DNA of 64,000 bases, taken from positions 3,658,001-3,722,000 of the forward strand of contig NZ_CP034752.1 of assembly GCF_004295645.1 (NCBI RefSeq). Direction: 5' to 3'. Below, piece after piece: positions 45,949 to 55,296 of the stretch (its first letter is position 1; every line of letters starts with the position of its first letter). The notes below the pieces were generated by a model. It had not been told where the DNA came from. It saw only the letters and a list, made by a program, of their open reading frames with translations, and did not search any database. The DNA is from Limnobaculum zhutongyuii. GTDB taxonomy: Bacteria; Pseudomonadota; Gammaproteobacteria; Enterobacterales; Enterobacteriaceae. The position numbers and the translations under genes are program-made.

Positions 45949-46073
45949 AACCGGTCAGATTTCAGCGTTGTTTGTTATAGCTGAAATCTGGTTATGTTCT
46001 GTGAATTCGCGAAGCAACACATTACAATAAGCACACTTACTTATGCTTGTTAATAAACAGAGACTGATAGCCA

Positions 46074-46403
46074 ATGAATTTTGAACTGATGGTGGATGGC
46101 GAAGTATTACCCGAAGTCAGTGAACAGATACTGAAGAAATCCGTAGCCAGCATTGATGACGATGTCGGTAGTTTTATCGTACTGGAACCACAAACGCCGC
46201 TGGACGGTTCTATCTATCTTCAGGCTGCATTAACTGATGATGACTATATGGTTGAAACCCGACTCGTCTTTGGTGAAGAATTTTCCCATTACCGCTATAC
46301 CACCAGCGACGTGGAGGAAGTGACGGGCTTTTTTATTGCCTATTATCGGGATAACAAGATACCGGATTTAAAACGTTGGGATAATGTGACGAGTGAGTTT
46401 TAG
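46074..46403 (+). CDS. Small acidic protein of unknown family
   Basis: 109 residues, strongly acidic, without membrane segments or a signal peptide. Conserved-looking aromatic patches FSHYRYTT and FFIAYYRDNKIPDLKRW are at the C-terminus. No family was recognised. Its size and charge resemble small immunity or inhibitor proteins, but no partner toxin is next to it, so I do not propose that. It ends opposite the convergent deaminase gene with an inverted repeat between. Confidence 0.65.
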   Translation: MNFELMVDGEVLPEVSEQILKKSVASIDDDVGSFIVLEPQTPLDGSIYLQAALTDDDYMVETRLVFGEEFSHYRYTTSDVEEVTGFFIAYYRDNKIPDLKRWDNVTSEF

Positions 46404-46456
46404 ATATAGGCCTGACGGTATAATTTTTGGACCAGCTAAATCAGCCCCTGTGAATA

Positions 46457-46506
46457 TTCCGACCGTAAATATAATATGCCTAAATTGACATCGAATACGG
46501 TCGGAA
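46457..46506. repeat. Inverted repeat, 11-bp arms, between convergent genes
   Basis: TTCCGACCGTA (46457-46467) and TACGGTCGGAA (46496-46506) are perfect complements around a 28-nt AT-rich loop; AAAA follows the right arm. Its left flank resembles the repeat at 2973. It may serve as a transcription end for either gene. Confidence 0.6.
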
Positions 46507-46511
46507 AACAA

Positions 46512-47021
46512 TCAGGTGCCTGACAGCGTTACGCCATTAGCCCAGTCAGCTTCGGGATCTTCCATCGCGACCTGATGTACTCCGCCCGGAAACTGTGATT
46601 GCAGCAGTTCATACTGTTCCTGCAGCTCTCCTATTGGATGTTTCCAGTCGTGAAGATAGTAAATCGCCTGAACTTTGGCCTGTAGCATCGACTTGGTACA
46701 ATCAAAGCAAGGGCGTAATGTGGAATAAACGACTGAACCCTCAACCGGATTGCCAAAACGTGCAGCGGAAATAATAGCGTTTTGCTCAGCGTGAACACAG
46801 ATACAAACATCATAACCAACACTGGCTTTATAGGCGGCACGATCTCGACAGCGGACGCAGCCACCATCAGTACAGTTCTTTATTCCTTCCGGTGTTCCGT
46901 TATAACCGGTTGAGATGATTCGGTTATCTTTGACCATCACACCACCAACCTTGCGCCCAAGGCAGTTAGCCTTTTTACGTACGGCAATGGCGATATTCAT
47001 ATAATACTCGTGTCGTTCCAT
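46512..47021 (-). CDS. Cytidine/deoxycytidylate deaminase family protein (ComEB-like)
   Basis: 169 residues. Zinc deaminase motifs are intact: HAEQNAII (H, catalytic E) and LRPCFDCTKSM (two cysteines). The extra cysteine pair in NCTDGGCVRCRD is typical of the dCMP deaminase type, which converts dCMP to dUMP for dTTP synthesis. E. coli makes dUMP through Dcd instead, so this is an additional route. RNA- or nucleoside-directed activity cannot be ruled out. Confidence 0.88.
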   Translation of the reverse strand: MERHEYYMNIAIAVRKKANCLGRKVGGVMVKDNRIISTGYNGTPEGIKNCTDGGCVRCRDRAAYKASVGYDVCICVHAEQNAIISAARFGNPVEGSVVYSTLRPCFDCTKSMLQAKVQAIYYLHDWKHPIGELQEQYELLQSQFPGGVHQVAMEDPEADWANGVTLSGT

Positions 47022-47094
47022 ACGCTTGCTCCTGATGGTGTGAATGGCTTACAGCTAAGATACCCCATGACAATGGGCTATCATGATGAAAAAA

Positions 47095-47802
47095 TTATGA
47101 ATAGGTAGCAATATACCAGTGGGCATTCAGCTTTTCTAATGTATCTCCATCCAGCGGATGGGTACCGTCTTTAATATAAACCAGATTTATCGTCCAGGGT
47201 ACACCGCCCTTTTGCCATAAAATAAAGGAGATATCACCATTATCCATCAGACTAAAACCGCTAATTCTGAGGTTTTGCAACTCACCGCGCAGTTCATAAT
47301 ACAGCTTTAAGGAAATCTCATTCTGCTGGCAGTAGGCATCAATAAACCATTCTGGCTGGCTGGCAGCAGGGTTATGCGCATCCGGATAGTGCGTTACTCT
47401 AACGCCATTCAAAAAACGGTAAGAGTCGTAATGAACAATACGATCGCCATCCTGATAGCTACCGTCGTTTCCCAACTCCAGGGAACGAATCTTTCCATAG
47501 CTGGAAATCTTATGAGCCAACGAACCCAGCTCGCGCGCATTAATCCAGAAGTATCCCTGCCAGGTAAAATGAGCCTGCCAAATCCAGATAATTGATAAGC
47601 TAACGAAAATCAGCACCGCAATATTGCGCTTCTTCTTATGTAAGACCGCCAGAATAAGAATCAGAAAACCAACGGCTACCAGAATAGTGACCAGGGCAGA
47701 GACATGCAGGAAAGGCAATAAAAACAGCAGAAACAACAGAGGCACGATCGCCAACAGTGGGTTTAGCTGGTTCAGTTTTGACAAAAAAGGAGGCGGTACC
47801 AT
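47095..47802 (-). CDS. Membrane protein of unknown function
   Basis: 235 residues. Three hydrophobic segments (about 15-35, 37-52 and 59-78) at the N-terminus are followed by a soluble domain of about 150 residues with no familiar motif (WFIDAYCQQNEISLKLYYEL, DGDISFILWQKGGVPW). It stands between the deaminase and ssb terminators on the minus strand. No family recognised. Confidence 0.65.
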   Translation of the reverse strand: MVPPPFLSKLNQLNPLLAIVPLLFLLFLLPFLHVSALVTILVAVGFLILILAVLHKKKRNIAVLIFVSLSIIWIWQAHFTWQGYFWINARELGSLAHKISSYGKIRSLELGNDGSYQDGDRIVHYDSYRFLNGVRVTHYPDAHNPAASQPEWFIDAYCQQNEISLKLYYELRGELQNLRISGFSLMDNGDISFILWQKGGVPWTINLVYIKDGTHPLDGDTLEKLNAHWYIATYS

Positions 47803-47873
47803 TCAACATCCATTGAGTGCAACGATTAAATTAGGGTAAATCATCCTCTATGATAATGAGTTCTGAGATAATG

Positions 47874-47899
47874 AAAAGCCCTGTCGAAGGCAGGGCTTT
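47874..47899 (-). terminator. ssb intrinsic terminator
   Basis: AAAGCCCTG (47875-47883) and CAGGGCTTT (47891-47899) form a 9-bp stem; on the minus strand it runs into TTTTCATT. It starts 28 nt after the ssb stop. Confidence 0.85.
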
Positions 47900-47926
47900 G
47901 GGAATTTCTTTGCTGAATCGGTTTTA

Positions 47927-48433
47927 TCAGAACGGGATATCGTCATCAAAATCCATTGGTGGTTCATTTTGCTGCATTGGTGCGCTTTGTTGCTGAGCCG
48001 GACGAGATGCCTGCGCCTGTGATTGCTGCGGCTGCTGTGGTTGGCCCCAGCTACCCTGAGCTGACTGACCTTCACCGCCGCCCTGACGGCCACCCAACAT
48101 TTGCATTACGCCGCCAATGTTAACCACAACTTCAGTGGTGTAGCGATCCTGACCGCTCTGGTCTTGCCACTTACGAGTTTGCAGAGAACCTTCGATATAA
48201 ACCTGTGAACCTTTACGCAGGTATTCACCTGCAATTTCGGCTAATTTGCCGAAAATCACCACACGGTGCCATTCGGTTTTTTCTTTTTGCTCACCGGTTT
48301 GCTTATCACGCCAGCTCTCAGAAGTCGCAATGGTAATATTCGCCACCGCACCACCATTAGGCATATAACGAATTTCCGGGTCCTGACCCAGATTTCCGAC
48401 TAGAATTACTTTATTGATGCCTCTGCTGGCCAT
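47927..48433 (-). CDS. ssb: Single-stranded DNA-binding protein
   Basis: 168 residues from ATG 48433 (MASRGINKVILVGNLGQDPEIRY); the frame is open 25 codons upstream without homology. OB fold at about 1-112, glutamine/glycine-rich linker, and the conserved acidic tip MDFDDDIPF that recruits replication and repair proteins. In E. coli ssb is divergent from uvrA with a shared LexA site; here another gene lies between them and I see no LexA box directly upstream of ssb. Confidence 0.98.
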   Translation of the reverse strand: MASRGINKVILVGNLGQDPEIRYMPNGGAVANITIATSESWRDKQTGEQKEKTEWHRVVIFGKLAEIAGEYLRKGSQVYIEGSLQTRKWQDQSGQDRYTTEVVVNIGGVMQMLGGRQGGGEGQSAQGSWGQPQQPQQSQAQASRPAQQQSAPMQQNEPPMDFDDDIPF

Positions 48434-48615
48434 GTCGATTCTCCTGATGAGTAAAGGTATACAATTCTTATCCCTCGATTGTAGCATGGCAACAGGCGAA
48501 GGACACAAGCGTTAAAAAATGGAATTGAGTACGCAAACTTTATTACAACCGTAATGAAATTACATCTGCCATTGCATAACGTTTCCCAGTCAATGGCTTA
48601 TCTGCTGCGGTAAAA

Positions 48616-49266
48616 TCAGGCATTTGGATTCGCGTGCAACTCCTGAGCAATTCCCTGTTTAACGTCATCAGGAATTTTTAACGCTCTGGCCAGCTCATCT
48701 AAATAGCTGCGTTCCATAAAGTGGTCAATATCAATCACCGCACAACTTAGCAGGTAGACTTCCAATGCCTCTTCTTCGTTTTTGATGCCATAGGCCAGAG
48801 TTTGTGGATCCAGAGGTTGTTCAATGGCCTGCTGTACCCACTGTTCGGCTTGCTCACCAATGCCTAGCTGGTGAATCTGATTATTAATCGCCTGCTGTTC
48901 TTGCTCATCAATATGACCATCACTTTTGGCGGCAAAAACCAGTGCCTGCACCAGTCGACGAGCCCGTTGATCCACCGGCGTTGGCTGAGAATCAAACGGC
49001 GCATCCTGTTGCTGAGTCTCTTTAACGCGCTGTTTATATTTATTCCAAAGCACCGCCCCTAACACGGCACCACCGCCAATCACCAGTGCATTTTTACCGG
49101 CACTTCCTACCATCTTGCGGGAGGATTTATTGGTTAACAGTAAACCAGCCAGACCACCTAATACACCCGGCATTAATAAATCGTTTAATCCTCCGGACTC
49201 ACGGTTTTCTCCATTACTTTTTTGTCCGAGTATTGATTGAATCTGTTGTAACCAGTTGTTCATCAT
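48616..49266 (-). CDS. YebE-like DUF533 (TerB-fold) inner-membrane protein
   Basis: 216 residues. N-terminal amphipathic helix MNNWLQQIQSILGQ, a glycine-rich hydrophobic region (about 33-75: GVLGGLAGLLLTNKSSRKMVG, ALVIGGGAVLGAVLW), a polar linker, and a C-terminal helical TerB-like domain (about 97-212) with AAKSDGHIDEQEQQAI. It matches the DUF533/YebE family, which in E. coli responds to envelope stress. It lies between ssb and uvrA, breaking their usual neighbour arrangement. Confidence 0.85.
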   Translation of the reverse strand: MMNNWLQQIQSILGQKSNGENRESGGLNDLLMPGVLGGLAGLLLTNKSSRKMVGSAGKNALVIGGGAVLGAVLWNKYKQRVKETQQQDAPFDSQPTPVDQRARRLVQALVFAAKSDGHIDEQEQQAINNQIHQLGIGEQAEQWVQQAIEQPLDPQTLAYGIKNEEEALEVYLLSCAVIDIDHFMERSYLDELARALKIPDDVKQGIAQELHANPNA

Positions 49267-49586
49267 TTCTCTCCACAGTATGTTAATGTCACGCAGCGAG
49301 GCGAACCTTGTCCGAGTATAAGAGAAAAAACGTCAAGATATGTATAACCCATCAGATATCAGGCAAACGATTTATCACCGATTTTATCACCCAATATCTC
49401 AGTAACTTTCCGATACATATGAGTAAGAAGCCGCCAATTAATTGAAATTATTAGCGCTAATTTGCTGACTTATCATTTGAAGACTTTTTGTTCTAAATCA
49501 CATCATAACACTGTATATCCATTCAGTTTATTTTGTGCGATAATTCGCAGTTCCGCGTCAGAGTTAACACTGTAAGGCTTGTTGAA
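49267..49586. other. YebE-like/uvrA divergent region
   Basis: 320 bp without a supported gene. It must contain the minus-strand promoter of the YebE-like gene and the uvrA promoter with the LexA box at 49509-49528. The nine-residue-longer uvrA frames begin inside it but lack homology. Confidence 0.5.
49509..49528 (+). promoter_or_regulatory. LexA (SOS) box of uvrA
   Basis: CACTGTATATCCATTCAGTT has the CTG-N10-CAG core at 49511-49526 and differs from the remembered E. coli uvrA box (CTGTATATTCATTCAG core) at one base. It lies about 60 bp before the uvrA start, consistent with SOS repression. Confidence 0.9.
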
Positions 49587-52418
49587 ATGGATAAGATAGA
49601 AGTCCGGGGCGCCCGCACCCATAACTTAAAAAACATCAATCTGGTCATGCCGCGCAACAAGCTTATTGTTGTTACCGGGCTGTCCGGGTCAGGTAAGTCA
49701 TCACTGGCATTTGATACCCTGTACGCTGAAGGGCAGCGCCGCTACGTCGAATCCTTATCAGCTTATGCTCGTCAGTTCCTGTCGCTGATGGAAAAGCCGG
49801 ATGTAGACCATATTGAAGGTCTTTCCCCGGCGATTTCTATTGAACAGAAATCAACCTCCCATAACCCGCGTTCTACCGTGGGTACCATTACTGAAATTCA
49901 CGATTACCTGCGCCTGCTGTTTGCCCGCGTGGGTGAACCACGTTGCCCTACTCATAATATTACGCTGGCCGCCCAAACGGTTAGCCAGATGGTAGATAAC
50001 GTGCTGACCTTGCCGGAAGGCACCCGCCTGATGCTACTGGCGCCGGTGATTAAAGATCGTAAAGGCGAACACATTAAGACGCTGGAAAATCTGGCGTCTC
50101 AAGGTTATATCCGCGCACGAATTGATGGCGAAGTGTGTGATCTTTCCGATCCGCCAAAGCTGGAACTACAGAAGAAACATACCATTGAAGTGGTGGTTGA
50201 CCGTTTCAAAGTACGCGACGATATGGCACAACGACTGGCAGAATCATTTGAAACCGCACTGGCCCTCTCCGGTGGCAGCGCGGTAGTTGCCGATATGGAC
50301 GACAACAAAGCAGAAGAGATGGTGTTCTCCGCTAACTTTGCCTGTCCAGTCTGTGGTTACAGTATGCGTGAACTGGAACCGCGTCTGTTCTCATTCAACA
50401 ACCCGGCTGGTGCCTGTCCGACCTGTGATGGTCTGGGCGTTCAGCAATATTTTGATCCGGAACGCGTAGTACAAAACGATGAGCTATCACTGGCTGGTGG
50501 CGCCATCCGCGGTTGGGATCGCCGCAGCTTCTACTATTTCCAAATGATTCGCTCATTGTCTGAACACTACAAATTTGATGTGGAAGCGCCGTTTAACAGC
50601 CTGCCGGAAAACGTCAGAAAAGTGATTCTCAACGGTTCAGGCAAAGAGAATATTGAGTTTAAATACGTTAACGATCGCGGTGACACCACCGTACGTAAGC
50701 ACCCGTTTGAGGGTGTGCTGAATAATATGGAACGCCGTTATAAAGAGACGGAATCCACCGCTGTGCGTGAAGAGCTGGCTAAATTTATCAGCAATCGTTC
50801 TTGTACTTCCTGTGGCGGTACCCGCCTGAAAGAAGAAGCGCGTCACGTATTCGTAGAGAACACAACCCTGCCGGAAATTTCTGAGCTCAGCATTGGTGAT
50901 GCGATGAAATTCTTTGGGGCGCTGTCATTACAGGGCCAACGGGCACAAATCGCTGAAAAAATTCTGAAAGAAATTGGTGAGCGACTGAGCTTTTTGGTTA
51001 ACGTCGGTCTGAATTACCTTTCACTCTCCCGTTCGGCAGAAACCCTGTCCGGTGGTGAGGCTCAGCGTATCCGTCTTGCCAGCCAAATCGGTGCCGGCCT
51101 GGTTGGCGTAATGTACGTGCTGGATGAACCTTCTATCGGTTTACACCAGCGCGATAACCAACGTCTGTTGGATACGCTGATTCATCTACGGAATCTGGGC
51201 AATACCGTCATTGTGGTTGAACATGATGAAGACGCCATTCGTGAAGCGGACCACGTCATTGATATTGGTCCGGGAGCCGGTGTTCACGGTGGTAACGTGG
51301 TGGCTGAAGGCACCATGGAAGACATCATGAAGGTTCCGGAATCGCTGACCGGGCAGTTCCTGTCAGGTAAACGCAAAATTGAGATCCCTAAACAGCGCGT
51401 GGCGGCAGATGCCAGAAAAGTACTGAAAGTGATTGGCGCAACAGGAAATAACCTGAAAAACGTTACGCTAACGGTTCCTGTTGGTCTGTTTACCTGTATT
51501 ACCGGTGTTTCCGGTTCAGGAAAATCTACCCTAATTAATGATACTTTATATCCGGTCGCTCAGCGCCAGCTTAATGGTGCAACCGGTGATGAAGTAGCGC
51601 CTTACAAAGAGATTACTGGTCTGGAGCACTTCGATAAGGTTATTGATATTGACCAAAGCCCTATCGGACGTACGCCTCGTTCAAACCCAGCAACTTATAC
51701 CGGTATTTTTACACCGATTCGTGAGCTGTTTGCCGGTGTCCCTGAATCCCGCGCTCGTGGTTATAACCCAGGTCGTTTCAGTTTCAACGTTCGTGGTGGT
51801 CGCTGTGAGGCCTGTCAGGGCGATGGCGTAATTAAAGTTGAAATGCACTTCCTGCCGGATGTGTATGTTCCTTGCGATCAGTGCAAAGGTAAACGCTATA
51901 ACCGCGAAACCCTGGAAGTAAAATATAAGGGTAAAAACATCAACGAAGTGCTGGAGATGACGGTTGAAGATGCCAGAGAGTTCTTTGACGTAGTGCCAGC
52001 CCTGTCACGCAAACTGCAAACATTAATGGACGTTGGCCTTTCCTATATTCGTTTAGGTCAGTCCGCCACTACGTTATCTGGTGGTGAGGCTCAGCGGGTG
52101 AAGCTGGCAAAAGAGCTTTCCAAACGCGGAACGGGTCATACTCTGTATATTTTGGATGAACCCACCACCGGTTTGCATTTCGCCGACATTGAACAACTGC
52201 TTACGGTGCTTCATCAGCTACGGGATCAGGGCAATACGATCGTGGTTATTGAGCATAATCTGGACGTGATTAAGACCGCCGACTGGATTGTCGATCTGGG
52301 TCCGGAAGGGGGAAGTGGCGGAGGTCAAATTCTGGTTTCCGGCACCCCGGAAACCGTAGCCGAGTGCGCCGAATCGCATACCGCGCGCTTCCTGAAGCCC
52401 ATTCTGGAAAAAGGCTAA
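49587..52418 (+). CDS. uvrA: Excinuclease ABC subunit A
   Basis: 943 residues from ATG 49587 (MDKIEVRGARTHNLKNINLV), matching E. coli; 18 upstream codons are open but not conserved. Two ABC ATPase modules with Walker A GLSGSGKSSLAFDT and GVSGSGKSTLINDT, two LSGGEAQR signatures, and zinc modules CPVCGYS...CPTC and CEACQG...CDQCKG. UvrA loads UvrB on damaged DNA to start nucleotide excision repair. Controlled by the LexA box upstream and ended by a strong terminator. Confidence 0.99.
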   Translation: MDKIEVRGARTHNLKNINLVMPRNKLIVVTGLSGSGKSSLAFDTLYAEGQRRYVESLSAYARQFLSLMEKPDVDHIEGLSPAISIEQKSTSHNPRSTVGTITEIHDYLRLLFARVGEPRCPTHNITLAAQTVSQMVDNVLTLPEGTRLMLLAPVIKDRKGEHIKTLENLASQGYIRARIDGEVCDLSDPPKLELQKKHTIEVVVDRFKVRDDMAQRLAESFETALALSGGSAVVADMDDNKAEEMVFSANFACPVCGYSMRELEPRLFSFNNPAGACPTCDGLGVQQYFDPERVVQNDELSLAGGAIRGWDRRSFYYFQMIRSLSEHYKFDVEAPFNSLPENVRKVILNGSGKENIEFKYVNDRGDTTVRKHPFEGVLNNMERRYKETESTAVREELAKFISNRSCTSCGGTRLKEEARHVFVENTTLPEISELSIGDAMKFFGALSLQGQRAQIAEKILKEIGERLSFLVNVGLNYLSLSRSAETLSGGEAQRIRLASQIGAGLVGVMYVLDEPSIGLHQRDNQRLLDTLIHLRNLGNTVIVVEHDEDAIREADHVIDIGPGAGVHGGNVVAEGTMEDIMKVPESLTGQFLSGKRKIEIPKQRVAADARKVLKVIGATGNNLKNVTLTVPVGLFTCITGVSGSGKSTLINDTLYPVAQRQLNGATGDEVAPYKEITGLEHFDKVIDIDQSPIGRTPRSNPATYTGIFTPIRELFAGVPESRARGYNPGRFSFNVRGGRCEACQGDGVIKVEMHFLPDVYVPCDQCKGKRYNRETLEVKYKGKNINEVLEMTVEDAREFFDVVPALSRKLQTLMDVGLSYIRLGQSATTLSGGEAQRVKLAKELSKRGTGHTLYILDEPTTGLHFADIEQLLTVLHQLRDQGNTIVVIEHNLDVIKTADWIVDLGPEGGSGGGQILVSGTPETVAECAESHTARFLKPILEKG

Positions 52419-52427
52419 TCTCTCCAT

Positions 52428-52463
52428 AAAAAGGGGAAGCTGATTTGAGCTTCCCCTTTTTTT
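52428..52463 (+). terminator. uvrA intrinsic terminator
   Basis: AAAAAGGGGAAGCT pairs with AGCTTCCCCTTTTT (about 52429-52460) around GATTTG, then T-rich sequence to 52463. Located about 10 nt after the uvrA stop. Confidence 0.92.
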
Positions 52464-52609
52464 ACCTCTTTTCTTCAACCAATTTAGTTTGAATATGTCA
52501 GCGTCCTGTCACCATTAATAACAGAATACTGTTCAAACTGATTTATAATCGTCGTATATTGCCTGCCTTTACAGGGGCGCTATTTTTGGTATTCAAGGAA
52601 TAAATATTT

Positions 52610-53227
52610 ATGTCGTTCTCTTCTCATTTCCGTTGGCTGGCCATGTCGTTGCTGGCTCTTATGTTAACCGGGTGTAATTACAACGAAATCCAAACTCAGG
52701 ATGAAAATGTCACGGCCAGCTGGTCTGAAGTTTTAAACCAATATCAGCGCCGTGCTGACCTGATCCCTAATCTGGTTTCTACCGCGAAAGGCTATGCCGC
52801 CCACGAAGCAGATGTGTTTAAACAAGTTTCTGACGCTCGTTCAAGAATTGGTTCTACGGAACAAAATATGACGGCACCGGATAGCGAAGAAGCCATGCGC
52901 GCTTTCCAACAGTCACAGGCTCAACTGGGTAGTGCCTTATCCCGCCTGCTGGTTATCAGAGAAAGTTATCCTGACCTGAAAGCGAATGAAATGTTCTCTA
53001 ACCTGATGACCCAGTTAGAAGGTACAGAGAATCGAATCGCCGTTGCCCGTCAGCGCTATATTAAAGCGGTTCAGGATTACAACCTGGAGATCCGCCGCTT
53101 CCCCGGGTTAATTACCGCCAAGCTATTAGGATATAAAACCAAGCAAAACTTCCTGCCGGAAAACAGTGAGCAAATTTCAACGGCACCAAGCGTTGACTTC
53201 TCTCCTGCAGGCAGCGATCGGAGATAG
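52610..53227 (+). CDS. LemA family lipoprotein
   Basis: 205 residues. Signal peptide with lipobox LTGC (C22), then the LemA helical domain with NQYQRRADLIPNLVSTAKGYAAHEADVF and a central coiled-coil; the C-terminus includes RFPGLITAKLLGYK. LemA proteins are membrane-associated, of unclear function, often next to TPM-domain or HtpX genes. The next gene, a TPM-domain protein, starts 2 bp after the stop, so they are an operon. Confidence 0.93.
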   Translation: MSFSSHFRWLAMSLLALMLTGCNYNEIQTQDENVTASWSEVLNQYQRRADLIPNLVSTAKGYAAHEADVFKQVSDARSRIGSTEQNMTAPDSEEAMRAFQQSQAQLGSALSRLLVIRESYPDLKANEMFSNLMTQLEGTENRIAVARQRYIKAVQDYNLEIRRFPGLITAKLLGYKTKQNFLPENSEQISTAPSVDFSPAGSDRR

Positions 53228-53229
53228 TT

Positions 53230-54114
53230 ATGCGCCGTCTGGTACTGTTTGGACTGTTTTTTCTGTCACTGTTGGCAAATGCGGCACCGATTGCTATGCC
53301 ACCATTACAACAGCAGGTAACAGACCTGACTGCTACGCTGTCGGCAGACAATATCCGTACCCTGACTCAGCAAGCTGCTAACCTGGAAAAAAACACCGGC
53401 CATCAGCTTGCTGTACTGATTGTCGACACCACCGGTGATGAAACCATTGAACAATACGCCATCCGCGTTTTTGACCAGTGGCAACTGGGTAAGAAAAATG
53501 TCGATGATGGCATACTGCTTCTGGTCGCTAAGTCTGATCGAACGGTGCGAATTGAAGTCGGTTATGGTCTGGAAGGCGATCTGACCGATCTTCAGTCCAG
53601 CCAGATTATTAATCGTCTTATTCTTCCAAGTTTCAAGCAGAACGACTATAACCGGGGAATAGCGCTGGCTGTAGAAGCTATCATCTATCAGTTGAGTCCT
53701 GAATACAAAAATGAAGCCTCTTCCCAACAGGCTCATTCACAACCTGATACGGAACCTGTTGATGAAGGTCGTTCTGTCTTGTGGTTAGCCGCACTGGTCA
53801 TGCTATCCAGTCTGTTTCGCAAACTTTCCCTACTAAAAAAGATGTTTTTTACCGGCCTGACACTAACCATTGGCGTGCTGCTATTCCAGCTCCTTGTTAA
53901 TCATGTCGTGGTCTGGCTGGATCTGCTTTTATCATTTGGCCTGGGTGCTATTGGTACTCTGGTTGCCCCAATGATAATGAATGCCTTACTCAGAGGCGGT
54001 GGTCGTGGTGGAGGCGGATTTGGTGGAGGCCGTGGCGGTGGTTTTGGCGGCGGCGGCGGATTCAGTGGTGGTGGAGGTCGTTCCGGCGGCGGTGGTGCAT
54101 CTGGCCGCTGGTAA
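53230..54114 (+). CDS. TPM-domain (YgcG family) membrane protein
   Basis: 294 residues. Signal peptide to about residue 18 (ANA), periplasmic TPM phosphatase-like domain (about 29-150) with NTGHQLAVLIVDTTGDETIEQYAIRVFDQW and VEVGYGLEGDLTD-like IEVGYGLEGDLTD, two membrane helices (about 178-250), and a glycine-rich tail (about 255-294) of repeated GGG/FGG units ending SGRW. Family members are thought to act in envelope processes; enzyme activity is unproven in this group. It is cotranscribed with lemA. Confidence 0.92.
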   Translation: MRRLVLFGLFFLSLLANAAPIAMPPLQQQVTDLTATLSADNIRTLTQQAANLEKNTGHQLAVLIVDTTGDETIEQYAIRVFDQWQLGKKNVDDGILLLVAKSDRTVRIEVGYGLEGDLTDLQSSQIINRLILPSFKQNDYNRGIALAVEAIIYQLSPEYKNEASSQQAHSQPDTEPVDEGRSVLWLAALVMLSSLFRKLSLLKKMFFTGLTLTIGVLLFQLLVNHVVVWLDLLLSFGLGAIGTLVAPMIMNALLRGGGRGGGGFGGGRGGGFGGGGGFSGGGGRSGGGGASGRW

Positions 54115-54268
54115 ATGATGTAAAAACGGGTTGATGAATGAATATCACCAACCCGCTCTAATCTTCATCGTTATTCTGCTACTGCTTGCCAGTTACCGAA
54201 GAAAAACAACATCTGTAAATCACTTTATCCGAGCCAGAATGTCCACACCCCAGCCAAGAGATGAATTA

Positions 54269-55000
54269 TTATAACTTATCGTTTGAATCATCATCTGATG
54301 TGATAATTAACTCATTCTGAACTTCTAATTCTTCAATCACATCTTTAGTGACGCGAGTTAACGGAACTTCTTTTGGCGTCCACTCTTCTGATTGACCCAC
54401 AAAAACGCCACCGCGTTTAATGGCAATGTTTTCACAACAGCTGGTGCCACGTAACATACCGTGTTCAAGAATATCGATATTCTCAGCGTAACAGCTACCA
54501 TGAACCTGACCATCAATAATGATTTCAGGGGCATTCAGTTGGCCTTTAACATACCCGGTATTCATGATGCGGATAGAACCTTCAGTAATATTAATATTAC
54601 CGATTATTTTGCCATAAATCTGGATATCACCACTGTCTTCAATATCACCAACAAATGAGGCATTTCTGGCAATGATCGTACAGCGATTGCGCACATCAAT
54701 GCTATCTGAATAGACTTTTGACTCACTACCTGAAGCCGTACTTGAAACGTTACTGGTCAACGATTGTGATTGAGTGCCTGTCATCTCATATTTAGATGTT
54801 TTTTTCCCAAACATAGATAATAATTTCGTCCTTATATTAGTTAAATAGCAAAAGAAAAACAGTATAGATAACGTTGATGAAATAACACCCAACACCAAAT
54901 AACCAGAGATATACAAAGCGAGGGCACTTATCCATAAGATCAGTACACTGCATAGAAGAACATCCCTGAGAGGCTGATTATGCCTACTTCTAGCATTCAT
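54269..55000 (-). CDS. Membrane-anchored bactofilin (CcmA-like)
   Basis: 243 residues. Two N-terminal membrane helices (about 12-32 and 34-52), a serine/threonine-rich linker, and a DUF583 bactofilin beta-helix at about 100-205 with repeated short strands (GDIEDSGDIQIYGKIIGNI, GQLNAPEIIIDGQVHGSCYAENI). An acidic tail ends DDDSNDKL. Bactofilins polymerise without nucleotide and shape cells or anchor wall enzymes; Proteus CcmA with a similar membrane-anchored layout affects cell curvature and swarming. It has no direct partner gene here. The role is inferred. Confidence 0.88.
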   Translation of the reverse strand: MNARSRHNQPLRDVLLCSVLILWISALALYISGYLVLGVISSTLSILFFFCYLTNIRTKLLSMFGKKTSKYEMTGTQSQSLTSNVSSTASGSESKVYSDSIDVRNRCTIIARNASFVGDIEDSGDIQIYGKIIGNINITEGSIRIMNTGYVKGQLNAPEIIIDGQVHGSCYAENIDILEHGMLRGTSCCENIAIKRGGVFVGQSEEWTPKEVPLTRVTKDVIEELEVQNELIITSDDDSNDKL

Positions 55001-55296
55001 GGAACTACATTCCGGTAATAATTGATGGGTAGCAATAGGTGTTAAGCTGCTACATAAAAATGCTCGTATGAGCAGCGCGCTATTTTATGCTTATTCAACC
55101 TGAAGTGCACCTGATGTATTGCTAATTATATAATAGCTATAATGCTATTAATCGTCATATCTCGTTATTATGTCGAGATTATTTGCCATTTACACTGAGA
55201 ATAACTAAACAAATACTTACTAAAAATATATCCTGATATCGCTTAATTTAACTGAACGGGGAAATTAATCAGAGACCGCGGATTAAAACCGGTTGC

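Noticed and set aside
46074..46403. Possible immunity protein of a toxin system
   Set aside because: Acidic and small, but no toxin gene adjoins; kept as an unknown protein only.
54123..54156. CGGGTTG/CAACCCG hairpin after the TPM-domain gene as a terminator
   Set aside because: Stem is short, loop long and U-tract poor, so I did not list it as a terminator.
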